Positions 10,469 to 23,594 of a stretch of 64,000 nt of DNA are shown one piece after another. The translations under genes and the position numbers were made by a program. The DNA lies in NCBI RefSeq assembly GCF_039555335.1, contig NC_092637.1:806001-870000 (forward strand), read 5' to 3'. The DNA is from Amphiura filiformis (Eukaryota > Echinodermata > Ophiuroidea > Amphilepidida > Amphiuridae). The notes under the pieces were generated by a model. It was not told the DNA's origin, did not search any database, and worked only from the letters and a program-made list of their open reading frames with translations. Position 1 is the first letter of the stretch. Each line of letters begins with the position of its first letter.

Positions 10469-10628
10469 GAAACGTTTTTTGCGACAGAAGTGTAGACATC
10501 ATTGATCATGTTATGAAACGAAACATCCCCGTTTTTCGACAGAGGCTAGAGGCTAGTGCAGGCATTTTAAGAAACGTGAAAACGTCCCCCTTTTTTGACA
10601 GAAGGTGTTGCAGGCATTAAGAAACGTA
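10469..10628 (+). repeat. degenerate tandem repeat, about 55 bp period
   Basis: Three decayed units each carry GAAACG, a C/T-rich run, a GACAG motif and, in the last two, TGCAGGCATT and AAGAAACG. It lies just downstream of the exon 1 donor. Confidence 0.6.
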
Positions 10629-11317
10629 TATGGAATTATGCTCACATGTTTTAGTAAGTTAAGATAATGTACGCAAATCAAGGGTTTAAAACAATATCCA
10701 AACTTTATTTACTTTTGCTATATAACACGAACAGTAGAACACATTTACATAACAGGTCCATGAATAAAACATGTAAAACAGGTGTTAAACTCCGGGTTAA
10801 ACTGCTTTTTCGAATCGCAAATATTCCGCAACAGTTGGTTTAAGAAACTTCTCTTTGGCGAATCTCCCTAAATCATCCCGGGCTTGATCATGTAACATAA
10901 TACTTGCAAATAGCCTCGAAATATAATATCAAATAGTTCCAGCACAAGAAATGCAACTTACCTGTATAACTTATGTAATTATCAAGCTCAATTAGTCATT
11001 CAAAATACACTCGGTTGGTGTTACTTGGTATTAATACTGGTATACATAATCATGATACGGTAGCCATAAACCAACCGAGTGAAATAACTCGTGGTCGATT
11101 CGTGAACTATTGAACGCAATATTTACATTGTAACAAACTACTAGAATTTGATTTTGGTTGAGAAAAAATAATAATATTAGACCGAAGAATTTACCTCAAC
11201 ACATAAAAAAAAGGCGAGTACTTTTGTGATTATTCATCAGAGACACTCATTTTTACATTTTTATGATATATTGTCATTTCAAATTATGATACTTAAAAAG
11301 GTTTACATGTAGTCGAA

Positions 11318-11698
11318 CTACACTCTAACTTAAAATAGTACACTAGATTACTCAATGTTGAGTAAAAAGGAAACAAAGCAACACATTGAGTCAAATGGAA
11401 CTCAATATTGAATAACTTTTTACTTAACATGCTTAACTCTCTCCACGCGGGTGTCGACTGCAGACGACAAGTTTTTAAAATTTAAAAATTTAAAAATTTC
11501 AGAATTGTAATTTTTCATGACCATATTTGAAATCAGCATAACAAATGCATTAAAATGAGTACAAACAAGCCTAGTATTGGTTCAGCAGTTCTGAAGACTG
11601 CATGTTATATATTGAGTATTAATGTGAGTACAATTTTGTTGCTCTCTTAATGTTCCCTTTTTACTCAGCAGTTGAGTAATAATTATTTACAGTGTAGA
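11318..11698. mobile_element. MITE in HHEX intron 1
   Basis: Inverted ends CTACACTCTAA and the complement of CAGTGTAG, followed inward by ACTCAATGTTGAGTAAAAAG on the left and a matching CTTTTTACTCAGCAGTTGAGT block on the right. ACTCAA/TTGAGT words fill the body. Non-coding. Confidence 0.7.
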
Positions 11699-12565
11699 TT
11701 TTTAGTTAACTTTGACTATATTAGACAAGTTGGTCTCAATCCGTGTCCAAAAGTTTGATACTATTCGGGTAATTTTGACATGATCATTGCTGGTAAAATT
11801 TGACTAGAAAATGTATCCAAAAGTATGAGATCTTAGGAATCTAGTCAAATGCAACCATGACAACTATACCTTTTATTTATCTATTAATAATACACAAAAT
11901 CACGTAATATTGTTCTTACATTCTGTTGTATAAGAACAACCCTACTTGTATTTTGTATTGTACAATGTATACATGCTATAGTCTTATACTATTGAATAAT
12001 ATCGAGCACTATTTCAGCTGTTTTGGATTGACTCTAAATTGCAAATTATGTGTCACTACAAAAAAAAAAATTGTCCCACATTCATGTGTTACTTCAACGC
12101 AATTTAATACAGAAACCCTATGATTAATCCAACCTTCTGTAGTGAATCAATACCTAAACATTGCAGAAGACAAAGCAGCTACAAGCCAACTTATTTAGAC
12201 TGTGATTAACAGTAATTACTTTCTAAATAGTCATGACATTGTCATGAGAACTTGACATATGTTTGTCACCATTGCGAAATGTTACATGATAATCATGATA
12301 ATGGGGGCATGATAATACATGCACAAGCAATATCAAGTAATGTTACAGTTTTTTAAAACATGTTTAAGTGCAAGTGTTTGTTTGATTTGTTCGGGTTGGA
12401 CAACACCGGAAAACTCAAAAAAGCCTCTCTTAAGAAGATAATTTCCATTGGGGTCTATTTGAATATGTTGAACACGACTGTCATGCACACCAAAGTGCAA
12501 AATTTGATTCAACCCAGGATCTGTGATTCAACTGAAGTCCTGAAAAATATACATCGAGTGCTTAC

Positions 12566-12792
12566 AACCAGAACCATCTATGTCCACAATTACATGTTAC
12601 TCACTTTGGCAACAAATGGACGGTTAATTCTGCCCTACATGATAAATGTGGGGTATATGCATGGTCACCTAGTTAGTTAGACGCAAGTGACATGCATATA
12701 CCCCAAAGACACTTACATTTATTATGGAGGACAGAATTAACCGTCCATTTGTTGCCGAAATGAGTAACATGTAATTGTGGATGGTTATGGTT
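12566..12792. mobile_element. foldback MITE in HHEX intron 1
   Basis: Arms of about 95 bases (12566-12660 and 12695-12792) are near-perfect inverted copies and share GGACGGTTAATTCTG and GGGGTATATGCAT blocks. The overlapping 106-codon frame is produced by the arm and is not credited as a gene. Confidence 0.8.
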
Positions 12793-13596
12793 TTAAGTCC
12801 TGGTTATTTCGAGATGATCAATCCAATTATGTTCTGGAAGATGCAATCTTTTATTTATACAACATCAAAAACGTACCAATTGTTTTAACTCAGATTATAT
12901 AACACGACACACATTTACTTAGGAATACTCTTAGAACAACCAGGAAAGTTACATCTTCTCTGGAACAACTTAACCAGCAAGGTAATTACAATGAAATTAA
13001 AATGGCAATCGGAAGGTTATAACATTTCAAACTGTGAAGGCTACATGTCATTTAGATTTAGCACTCTTTCTAGGGTCTGTGGATTGAGCTACAACTTTTC
13101 TCCGCGTGGTCCAAGAAGAACGTTGATTTTATTGAATACATTACCCACATGAAGGTATTGGATTGGTCAAAAAGAGTAAATAATTGAATTATAATCAAAC
13201 ACATAACATTTTATTTAAATGTGTCAAACTCCTGCGTATAAAAATGCTTACATTAGTCGAATTTCTAGCAGGATAGAGTCTTGAAATTCAAGTTGCAATC
13301 TGCATGAACGTCACCACGGTCAATGGAACTTTTAGCGCGCAGAATTTCCCGCGTGGCAAGCATTTTGCCAGATATACAGGAAGTAGTGTATGAAGATGCA
13401 GAGCTTGCTAAGTGAATCAGGTCTTCCGTATATTGTCAAGACTATTTCCTGTATACACCAAGTATTAGCTTAAGAAAACTTTAATGTTCAACTTTAGAAT
13501 GTTTGTCCTGCTATGTACAAAAGGCGGTATCTGCTTTGCTTACTATTGGGCAGATTCTGTCTTTAATATTGGAAGCAGGTACATATTTCTTAAATT

Positions 13597-13825
13597 GACC
13601 GTTTGAAATATTTCAATCTTTTAACTGTTGTGAGACGAATCAATCTAAATAGATTGAAAAATAGATTGAAATAGATTTTTTGATTGCGCCTTACTCTTTT
13701 TGTAGACTCATGTCACCTTTCAATCAAGTGTTATAGCCCTCATGTACTTCCAAATGGCATGTGATTGGTTAAAAAGGTTGAAAATTCAAATAATTCGACT
13801 GAATATTCAGTCAAAAAGATTTAAG
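13597..13825 (-). repeat. family H, copy 2
   Basis: Reverse complement of part of 7500-7640, with shared CAATCTATTTAGATTGATTC and TTTTTCAATCTA blocks, ending in a GAATATTCAGTCAAAAAGAT motif like the palindrome of copy 1. Confidence 0.6.
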
Positions 13826-14829
13826 TTAAGACATTTTATATTTTGCGTATACATTGTATACTATAATTGCTCGCCAGTACTAATTTAACAAACCAACATT
13901 TTAACTATGAATATTGTAAAACAGAACAGAAATAATATTATTTAACAGCTATTATGCTATAAATATTGCTGTAGGATAGTTTATGTAAAAGGCTATAAGT
14001 ATTGCTCTCTATCACTTGAAACTGTAAGCGATGTCCGGTTTTCAACAGGAAGAAGGAAGCTATATAGCCTATCATTATAGCCCACTAGTTGAGGTAAAGA
14101 ATACCGTGAGAATTAGCAAAGATTGCTTTCAAATCTTTAGCCATTTTTGCGTGAATTTTACTTTTAATGAAAGCCAGCATTTTGCCTGACACTTAGAAGT
14201 GTCTTTTAACCATATCATAATATTGTATAACATAACCATGGCATTTTTCGTTTTAGTATATGTTGACAATTTTCAAGATGGCGTCTTTTATACTTTCATT
14301 AGTTTTTGTGTGAAAAATTAAACCAAGCTCGTGGTTTGCACGCTTAAATATATATAGTTATAATAACAACAGGATCTTGAAAGTTTCTTAAGTATTTCCG
14401 ACCACAAGTCGTTGAAGACTTGCAATAGCTCTTATTAAAAGCATGTTAAAAGTCATTAACAACAGTAATAGCCATTGCAATGAACGCTTTACTATTTATT
14501 TTTGGTGCTTTATGATTATGATAAGCATGATAAGATTGACTGAAGTTAAGAGGTCGCTGCTGTATGAGTACCTTTGGTGTTATAAGTTAAGGGTGTAAAC
14601 AATAGGCATGTAATTGACGGGTGTTTGTAGTGTTATTGTAGCTTTGTTGCAGATTGCATGTTTGGCACCTTTGTTAATAATGGTTAAGTACCGTGTTTAT
14701 TGTGCTTCAAGTTAGAGTTCAAACAACACATTTTACCAAGCTATTATGTTCACTTCACAGTTGTTTCAGCTGAGTATTTGTGGCTTTTATAGCCTATAAA
14801 AGTAAACCACGTGCCTATTTTGGCCTGTA

Positions 14830-15166
14830 AAGGTTAGCAACTATTTTAAACTGTTGTGATTTGGTAGTTCACAGCATCTTGCGAATGGTAGTGAGCTTTG
14901 GCAAAAATTGCATTGATCATTTCATAGCGAGTGTATAGAAAAATTCAAATATCACAGATCATACTTTTGTAGGTCCCGTGGTTCTTGAGTTATGTTGTAA
15001 AAGAGGGCTGAAACAACAATACTTTTGTAAAGCGTACATAACTCATTAACAGCAATAAATCAAACAAGTTTTCAAAGTATTTGATTTGTAGAATGAACTT
15101 TTGCGAAGCATTTAAGTGTTATTTTTCAATAATATATTGATTTACACAATGAAAAGTTGCTTTTAT
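14830..15166 (+). repeat. dispersed repeat family I, copy 1
   Basis: About 335 bases that match the reverse complement of 34841-35181 in HHEX intron 3. Shared blocks include AACTGTTGTGATTTGGTAGT, CGAATGGTAGTGAGCTTTGG and GAGGGCTGAAACAACAA. Two diverged copies in opposite orientation inside one gene. Confidence 0.8.
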
Positions 15167-15980
15167 GCACCGTTTTGATTCGGTAATCAGTCACATTTAT
15201 TTTTATTAATGGAATAATTATAAGAATAATATTTTATGTCTCAAATCATACAGATAGGCATATAATTCGCATCTTCTCTGATTTTATCACATTCTTTTTT
15301 TCGTCAGTTTCGTAATTTGTTGCAGGTTGCATTATGCATGGCAAACTATCTTAGGAATAATATATCACTTACAAATAAATCATTATGCCAATGTTTATCC
15401 TTGTTATCTTATACGATATTAAAGGCAACATGAAACAACTATACGTGGAACAAAATACCCGTTTCCAAAACAAAGGTTTGTTCCCATTGTAAAACATTCG
15501 CACTTGCGCATGGTGCCAGTAAAAATGTTAAAATCCCGCCGCACAAATTTATATTATTTGTCACAATATTCACCAAGTATAGCATTATAATTATACTTCA
15601 GGTATTGAATGTTTATCCTTTAACGAGCTTAATATGAAAAAATCTTATCTTAATGCACGTTACACTTTTTTGGCGGGAACATTTATAAGAATATCCGGCA
15701 ATCACTAAAATTAATACTTTGTTATGATCGTCTGTCAACAACTATTACCGTGATTGTACCTTAACTCAATTATTATTGCTGTCTATTGTTACTGTTTTGC
15801 ATACGCCATATCTTTATTTGAATTTGAAGATACACTTTTAGAAAAAGGGTTCTACATGTTCTAAGGATATATATAACATGTATGATTATGGTTCTACGGG
15901 TTAGGGAACTGAGAACACAACAAATAATGTTTTTTTTCTGGCCTTTGCATAAACCTTTTTAGTTCTTTGTATAACATTTA

Positions 15981-16318
15981 AGGGGGTACTACACCCCTGC
16001 GAAATTTTGTGCCTATTTTTGCATTTTTCTCAAAAATTATACGGCATTGGTGACAAGTAAGATATGTATATTATAGGGGCAAGGACTACAACTACTGCAC
16101 TGGAAATTTTATTTCAGCACAGACAACAGTTGTGGAGTTACAGTCAAAAATGAGGGAAAACCAATATTTGATCAATAACTACTTGCCTTGAGTTGATGAA
16201 TTTTCGGTGCAGTAGTTGTGGTCCTTGCCCCTATAATATACATATCTTACTTGTCACCAATATGCTATAATTTTTGAGAAAAATGCAAAAATAGGCACAA
16301 AATTGGCCAGGGGTGTAC
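15981..16318. mobile_element. foldback MITE in HHEX intron 1
   Basis: Arms 15987-16105 and 16200-16318 are inverted copies with TACACCCCTG-type ends, sharing TATAGGGGCAAGGACTACAA and its complement. The centre is about 95 bases. Non-coding. Confidence 0.8.
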
Positions 16319-16850
16319 ATACAGGACAGCTAATGAACCTTTCATGGACATTTTTTTCGAAGAGTGTATTTTTATTTTGTAAAAACATTTTCATGCATAC
16401 TCGTGTAACACCAGTTTCATAATTGACGCTATTCCAAAAGTTTACGCAACTTCGTCGTTTTTAAAATTACCCCAATCATGCCAATGACTCCCCTATCGAT
16501 CTCGCATTCCATAGGCTACACTTTTTCAAAACTTTACTCGCCTTATTTTGCAAATTATTGGGCAAAATAATTATTAAAAGGTTTATAAAATTGTCAATCT
16601 TCTTCACTCACTACCTACTTAACTGCGCCTGCGTAACGTAAGTTTCCTAAACGGCTGTCGGAAATATTTGGTACATATGGGTTATATAATATTCTGCTTT
16701 TAATAGTAAAGGCTGTGTTGCCAATTTTCTCCTTATTTTGACGAATTGACATGTTGTTGAAAATCAATCGCTTTTCATGGCAATTTTGCTAAAATTTATC
16801 GTTTCTGGTGATAATTGACAAGTACTCATTCTTTGAGTATAAAACCGTTA

Positions 16851-16946
16851 CAAATTGTCCTCACTCCGTGCTAATTAAGTCAATTGGCTTTCCTTGTACA
16901 AATTGTCCTCACTCCGTGCTAATTAAGTAAATTGGCTTTCCTTGTA
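16851..16946 (+). repeat. 48-bp tandem duplication
   Basis: Two units of 48 bases (16851-16898 and 16899-16946) differ at about one position (AAGTCAATTGG against AAGTAAATTGG), so the duplication is recent. Confidence 0.9.
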
Positions 16947-17029
16947 CATGATTTAAGTTACAATGCACTGTATGTGATTATGAGAAATGGGTTTTAACAC
17001 TGATCTCCACCCATCACAAAAGGTTTTAC

Positions 17030-17215
17030 AGAAATTTTAATAGCATTCATAAAACATTTTGAAAACTTGATGTAAAGCATTCTAACATCATGTTAGCGGT
17101 GGCCAAAATACTTTAGTACTTTGCAAACATGTTTTCCCCAAAACATATTTTGCAATAACATTTTGACAACATTTTCAAAATATTGTTGAAGTGTTTTTTC
17201 ATACAAAACGTCAGG
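17030..17215 (-). repeat. fragment of the CCCAGCAAACAC MITE family (J)
   Basis: Matches the reverse complement of 27830-27900 (GAAAAAACAC and CAACAATATTTT blocks) and has the same AAAACATTTT-rich texture. No intact end is seen. Confidence 0.5.
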
Positions 17216-17290
17216 ATTTGAATCTGGGACCTGATACGATGTTTCGGCTTCTTTTCGCATCTTCAGCATAGACATATTACACTTTTTCAA
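17206..17290 (-). repeat. possible tRNA-derived SINE fragment
   Basis: On the minus strand there is a B-box-like CAGATTCAAATCCTG (near 17215-17229) preceded by GGTCC, as in a tRNA T-arm. The A-box region is not convincing. It is either a SINE remnant or chance. Confidence 0.3.
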
Positions 17291-18719
17291 TCATGTGCAT
17301 GCCATCCTGCCCTGGTTCAAGAAGACTCTGAGCATTTGAACTAAACGCCAAATTTCACAAAATCGTGTGAACGAGGCTTACACAGCTCACGGAAGTCCTT
17401 TAAACATAAAGTTGGGTTACCAACTCGATACATGATACAGCTTTGATTTCCCCATAACATGACCCTCACTTGTTTTCTTTATCATTTAGTTAACACTGTC
17501 TCTTTTTGTCAACAAGAACACAAACAAAAAGTGATATTATGTTCAAAAATATGAAGCAAAACAGCCGTTCATGTTTTAATCAGCCTCGGTACGCTATCCA
17601 GACCATTCTGGCAACACGCAAGTTTCAGTCGTAAAATTTCGGTTTGAGATTTCATTACTATATACTTGCACTTTAACTTGAGATCCACTGGCCCAAAAAC
17701 TTTTTGTTATTATTTTTATAAGCCGTTTTTATGTTCTTTAGAAACTTTTTGATCAATTAATATTTTTGCGATTTTGAATAATAAAATTTGTATCCACGTA
17801 TATCGTCTGCTACAAGAAATCAGCGTCCTCGTCCAGGTATAAAGGGTTAATTCTTATACAGCTATAGGGTATTATAGCAGAAAAAGGCGGGAAGTACTAC
17901 TCACGGATTGTCAAATTTAAACAATTTCCCCTGTTTTCCTCTAGTTTATTAGCTCGCTACTTTACCCGGTTATTGGCTATAGCCCTATCAGGTGTGTGTT
18001 GCCGCTTATTTTAAATAAGCAAGATATTTAGCCGGATTATGCGCGTCCTTTAGCTTCCTTTGTTTTAGGAAATTGTACCTGCGGTATCTTGATGTTCGCA
18101 ATCTTTGACACCTGTGTTGATTGCTTATTTGACACATTTGTTAATGGACTATTTCATAAGGTGAGAATATTGAAGTTTGAGGGAGCATGTTGTTGTTGCC
18201 TTTGTTTTGATTTTTGCAAGTTTTTAATATGTCACATAATTTATTGCCCAAACTTAAGTTCAGCAAACTAATTAATTACACTTCCGAAGACATGCAATTG
18301 CAATGTACACGTGTGCCCGAATAAGTCTATGATATTGTGTTCTTAACTGAGTAAAATGTATTTTTTTAATACTATTCCATCATGTCCATGAAAACGTACA
18401 GGTACCATTCTACTCCCACCCAGAGAAGATGAGAATCTCTGATATTCCTCGTAATTATTGCGAGCCTAATGCGCAAAATCAAGACGAGAAATTATTGCGT
18501 CAACAATGTCAACCTGTTCGGGTATAATAATTATTATAGTCCTGCATATTCTTAGGGCCTACATTTTGGATATATTGAACGATAAACGTTCTATCGAAAT
18601 GGCACATATGAAAAATGCAATTTAAAGTTCTTGTTTATCATTTTCATGTGTTAAATATCTCCATCCAGAGCCCAAGAATAAGTCAAGATAAATGGAAATA
18701 TGAAAAATTGCAATGTGTT

Positions 18720-18910
18720 CATGAAACTGGCGAGAAACTCTACCAATTGAGTCCGTGAGTATTGTAAGAAATACTTCACAGACTATAAATTATAATAAAG
18801 ATTTATATACACTCAATGCGAGAAACCATACCAGTGGGAGTATTGTCAGAAATGCCTCACAATAAATTCTAGTTTATAATCACACTGGCGAGAAACCCTA
18901 CCAGTGTAAC
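18720..18910 (+). pseudogene. C2H2 zinc-finger gene relic
   Basis: At 18881-18910 the sequence reads HTGEKPYQCN, the classic linker between C2H2 zinc fingers. Upstream are two decayed units: ETGEKLYQ at about 18723-18746, then EYCKKYFT at 18757-18780, and CEKPYQWEYCQKCLTINSSL at about 18817-18876. The Cys-x2-Cys pattern is damaged (one Cys is now Trp), stop codons follow each half-finger, the His pairs are mostly lost, and the last linker is in another frame. This is probably a retroposed or duplicated scrap of a poly-zinc-finger gene, now non-functional inside HHEX intron 1. Confidence 0.75.
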
Positions 18911-19483
18911 AATTTTTTTAAACATATTTTGTTGTCCTTCTCTTAAAGCAAACTTTTTAAAAGTAAATTCAAGTTCATATATAATGCAATGATATGCATT
19001 TTTAGGCGCTCACAATGTAATACCACTAAAGTCATCATGTATTAGTAGTAGTACACAGTAATGAGTAATACTAAATAAATTGTACAACTTTTGACATTCG
19101 AGCAAGCAATCTATTAAGTTAATAGGGCAAATAACCGCTTCATACTTAATACTGTTAAAGCATATTAAGCCATTTAAGGCCTATAGCACACATAAAGTGT
19201 TACTAGTGTGGTCTGTATCAAGGTTAATACAGCATCCGTTCCGAGTTGGTATAACGCGGGTTTACTGGGGCTGGATCAGTAAGATAAAAACTTAGAAAGG
19301 AAGTCAAACTTTGAGGGAGCGGAAATGATATCATTGAATACAACAACACAGTAGGCCTAGAATTTAGAAAGGGTCTTTATTGGTATGATTAGTGCTTGGT
19401 AGTATTATCCATATTAAAAAAAAATTAAAGTTTCTTTGATTTTGAGCATTTTACTCTGAGAAAACAATAGATAAAGAGAGATT

Positions 19484-19702
19484 TTAACCCCCTGAGCACT
19501 ACCTACCGATCTAACATTGACTCTGATTGGTCAATTACATAATATCTTAATTTTAATCACCAATCAGATTTGAATTTTACAAATAATTCACCCCATTTTT
19601 TTGCGTGGTGAAATTATTCTAATATGTTGCTGATTGGTCCAAATGATAATGAAAAGTCCTTTTTGACCAATAGGCAGGTAGTTCTCATGGAGCCGGAGTT
19701 AA
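19484..19702 (-). mobile_element. inverted-repeat element family C, copy 2
   Basis: Reverse complement of 2403-2618 along its whole length, including the CCCCCTGAGCACTACCTACC and GGCAGGTAGTTCTCATGG ends, with moderate divergence. Confidence 0.8.
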
Positions 19703-20163
19703 GCAATTTTGAAGAAAAAAATCGTTTGTTGTACATAGACATGTCACAAACTTTCAAGTTCAGCACTCAATGATTATAATGATTTCATACAAAATATATA
19801 AAATAATTAGTGGCTATTAACTGCTCATTTCAAAATGCCAAATGACGCTGGTTTTAGCCGATAACGTTAATGTAGTTTGTCAAGTTTAATCAAACTCAAT
19901 AATACAGTATTTGAATGACTTCCGCCATTGAAGTACATGGCGCTATCAATAGAACCGTTTAATATGTTATTATTACATGGAGTATGGCTTACTAAAGAGG
20001 ACAATGAGGCTATAAATGATTTTTGATCATGTTGATTGTGCAAATCATATTATGTGTAGGCCTAAATTTAGAATAGGCCTATACCAGTACTACAAATCTG
20101 CATTAACGAGCGTGTAAATCAAAGATACTTTCACCATGACATCTAGTTTTCCCAATGTCTATT

Positions 20164-20341
20164 AGACACCCATACAAACTTTTAAAGATAGGCTTGTAAC
20201 AATACTATATTATTCACTAGATATGTTCACTCTGGTACTGCGTACGTAATTCATATAGTACCAGAGTGAACATATCTTTGCTGTCTATAGAGTATTGTTA
20301 CAAGACTATATATCTGTAAAGGTTTTTTATGCCGGGTGTCT
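20164..20341. mobile_element. foldback MITE in HHEX intron 1
   Basis: Ends AGACACCC and GGGTGTCT. The arms share CTTGTAACAATACT and GATATGTTCACTCTGGTACT with their complements around a short centre at about 20240-20255. Non-coding. Confidence 0.85.
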
Positions 20342-20539
20342 ATTTTAAGTTAAGTTGTACTTGACCATCGGCTCATTGCCATTCTTAAGACACATTCACA
20401 TATCTGTTTCTTATACTTTCAACAAGCACTAGACCTAGTTTTTGCTACAAATTTCACTTTTCCATGTATCATGCAAGATATGCGATATTTACATAGTACA
20501 GCTTAAAATTGGTTGTACCGATACTTCGGCGCGGCATGC

Positions 20540-20755
20540 TAGAAAGGGAATCATGCCTGTGGAAGACATGTCCTTCCCTTAATTTCACACAAAGGGAGTG
20601 TGAATTTCAAATGGGGTTATCTGCATCATAGATATATCTTAGCTTATCTTCCAGGGTCTATGTCTAAATGGGTGACTCCGTTTGAAATCTACACTCCCTT
20701 TGTAGGAGGTCGTGTTTTCCATAGAGGGTGGACGGATTTCAATAGCATATTTGGA
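20540..20755. mobile_element. family K MITE, copy 1 (GGAAGACATG type)
   Basis: Shares GTGGAAGACATG, GGGAGTGTGAATTTCAAATG, GTTTGAAATCTACACTCCC and TTTCCATAGAGGGTG blocks with the fuller copy at 39730-39920. Left and right halves are inverted relative to each other. The frame at 20600-20845 is read across this element and is not a gene. Confidence 0.7.
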
Positions 20756-23220
20756 AACATATATGACATCTGGTTATCTGCCATTTTCAAAATAAAGACA
20801 ATTTTGATTCGACAAGAGAAAGGGAAAGTATTATTAGTAACTTAGTAGTGTCATTGTTATGATATCTGCATGGCGATATTGTTATTAATATAATAAGACC
20901 ATCGAAAGCAAAACAATGATTTTGCTCGCTCGGGGAGCATCCTATAGATAATAATGAACAAAAGCAATTTGCATTGTTTTTGGCGCACAAGTCTATTCAG
21001 CACTTTATTAAAACGGTAATTAGTATGATCTTGTTAATTGCTCATCACAATAATTAACAAAATTCATTGTGAATTGATCAGCAAGACTGTGTCGTCGTCA
21101 GGCTATCATAGCTATGGCGACATCAAATTATCTCATCATATAAAATGTATCTATCAATCAAAGAATTGTATCAAACTTTTCATTTGCAAACAAATCTTGA
21201 ATGCGAGTAATTGCGCGTGTAATAATGCATTGTGAATTGCAATGGACACTTCTTAATGAGTTTGCCCGCCTCTTTTACAACTTCATAATTATGGCTCAAT
21301 TGAAGATATATACCTTTAATTGATTGCCGGTCAAGATTCAAACGCCTTCCATTGTTGTTTTGTTGTTGTAGCAAATTTCCTTTTAAATTGGAGAACAGCT
21401 AAAGCTGAAAATGGACATTTTGTGGTTTGAACTGACAGAAGAACGGGACTATTAAATTCGCTCGAGCATTGGTAGCAGTATACAAGGCTCAATATTTTTT
21501 TCCAAAAAGTTATAGGCAAATCGGGTGTTTAACAATCAAATGTTGCGGTTATCACTGACATGTTGTTTCTTGTAATGGTTCCCTAAAAACTTGAGGAAAC
21601 AATAGTGATTGGGTTTTACGTCTTTTGTATTACGACATGTTGTTGTCCCGACCTATTGTCTCGATGCCGCAGGCTTGATTTAACGGGAACAAAAGGCGGG
21701 TAATGCAGCGACTTGTTATGGGGCAATTATCGTTCAAGCAATTATCCAATTTGTCTTCTCAATAGTATCAATACAACCAAATTGATCACCAATATCAATA
21801 TTTTTAGTTTTGCTTTATGATTTGTAAATATAACTTGCGTGTGGTCAGAATACGTGCTGATCTGAAAGATGAGAACCGGAGGAGGGAACAACGCACATCC
21901 TACGCATTGATAACAATGGCGCCGTGACCCAATTCGGCGACGTTTTTGTTTTTTGTATTGTTCTATGAAATTATAACCAAGAAATAATTAGATAATATGC
22001 CGCTTTGAAGTATTTAAATTGTTGTCAGTTTTGGTGTAAAGATCGAAGATAAAATGTATTGTAATATAAATTTTAATCTTTAGAAAGCTTCAAGCTGCGG
22101 TGAAACACCATCGCCCAAACGGTATGGGCCTAGGGTAAAAATACACTATTTAATTTCTGCAGTCCTCTGTACATTCCCCCATATAAATATTGGGATATGT
22201 TAAAGATGATCACCTCACTGGAGTTGATTTCAAACGATATTTTACTCCAGGCCTTGCAGGGTGTTATTAATCATTATTCGGAACTGTACTTAAATGAAGC
22301 ATTAATGCCTACAAAAGTTGTTATAAATGGGCTTTATACCTCTCATTATTTTATTTTAGAGTCACGAAAATGGCGATAAAGAGGGCATGATGAATGAATG
22401 AATCTAAAAAGTGGTAATTAAAATGTAAAAGTTTCGACTTTTAATGAAATTTACATTTCCAGATATCCCTCGCCAGTGCTATAGCCATGGTTAAGACTAT
22501 TATTTACATTGTTCTGTCCTATTTAACTCTACCATTATATTTGTGCACCCAATCTTTAAACTGTACATCACCATATATTAGTACTAATAACGACAATTGA
22601 CAACTATTGAAATTAGTATGTAAATAAAAACAAAGGATTGTTGGTTAACAGATAGGTGACTACAATAGTATGCCTGAATGGTAATCAATGTGGTCATCTA
22701 AAATAGGCTCGTATATACGGGCGCAGTTCTTTAACCCCCATATATTTGTACAGACATAGAATGACCTTTGGATATGTTGAGTACCAAAACTCATACACCA
22801 AACCTTGAGGTCAAATTGATTAGTATTATAGTTATATTGTGTTATTGAACTTGGCCATTGGGTATTGGGTTATTTTGTATTGATAGCGTTACCTTGTTGG
22901 ACGTGCTGGATGATGCTATCTGACGCCGATAAACGGAAGCGTATTTACCTGATAGGTAGACCGGCAGACGGGACGGTTTCCACTTGTTATTTTGTGTGTT
23001 CTTGTCATGCTTTTCATATTTTGGTGTTTCATAATGTTTTAAATGGTCAAACTACCGCCGTTCCACAAGTTTTACGTTGGAATGACCAACATTACCATGA
23101 TTACAGGCACGTTTTTGAAATGAACTCAATTATTCGCTTTTCAAATTCAATTGGTACGAAAAAAAAGCAACAGCTATAGCAGCAAATTTTATTTGAATGA
23201 CACACAGGCCTGAAACTGGA

Positions 23221-23594
23221 CCCCCCCGGGGGTACTCAGTACAAATGACCATACGGGGACGTGCCGCAAACATGGGTAGCATTTTCGGCATTCTGGTATA
23301 TCAATGACCCCTTTTTCAAAGCCTATTTTGGTATATGAATGGGTCCTTTTTTCAAATTTTCTCTATTTTTCGGAAAACAGCCCAATTTTTCCTTAATCTA
23401 GCCAAAATTTTCAAAATTGTCCCAAAATTTTGGGGAAATTTGTAAAAACTAAGACAATTTTGGTTAAATTCGGCCGAAAATTTTGACTTTTGGTATATCA
23501 ATGGGTCCAAATTTCTTGAAAATTGGTATATGGGTCCACTTCCAAAATCTCAGCGGCACGTCCCTACCAAAACCAAACTTGAGTACCCCCCCGG
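23221..23594. mobile_element. hAT-like MITE, copy 2 (CCCCGGGGG ends)
   Basis: Inverted relative of 8459-8685 with an enlarged centre: CCCCGGGGGTACTCAGT left end, GAGTACCCCCCCGG right end, and GGGACGTGCCGC/GCGGCACGTCCC subterminal repeats. CTGGAC occurs at both flanks, a possible imperfect target duplication. The centre has repeated GGTATAT...ATGGGTCC words. Confidence 0.8.

Noticed and set aside
12360..12680. 106-codon plus-strand frame
   Set aside because: It ends inside a foldback MITE arm and has no recognised domain or splice context.
17240..17275. Minus-strand CTGAAGA...GAAAC resembling a hammerhead core
   Set aside because: The first stem II pair would be U-C, and no stem I or stem III is visible.
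22865..23179. 104-codon plus-strand frame in intron 1
   Set aside because: No domain, poor codon character, and ends in a poly-Lys/Gln stretch from an A run.
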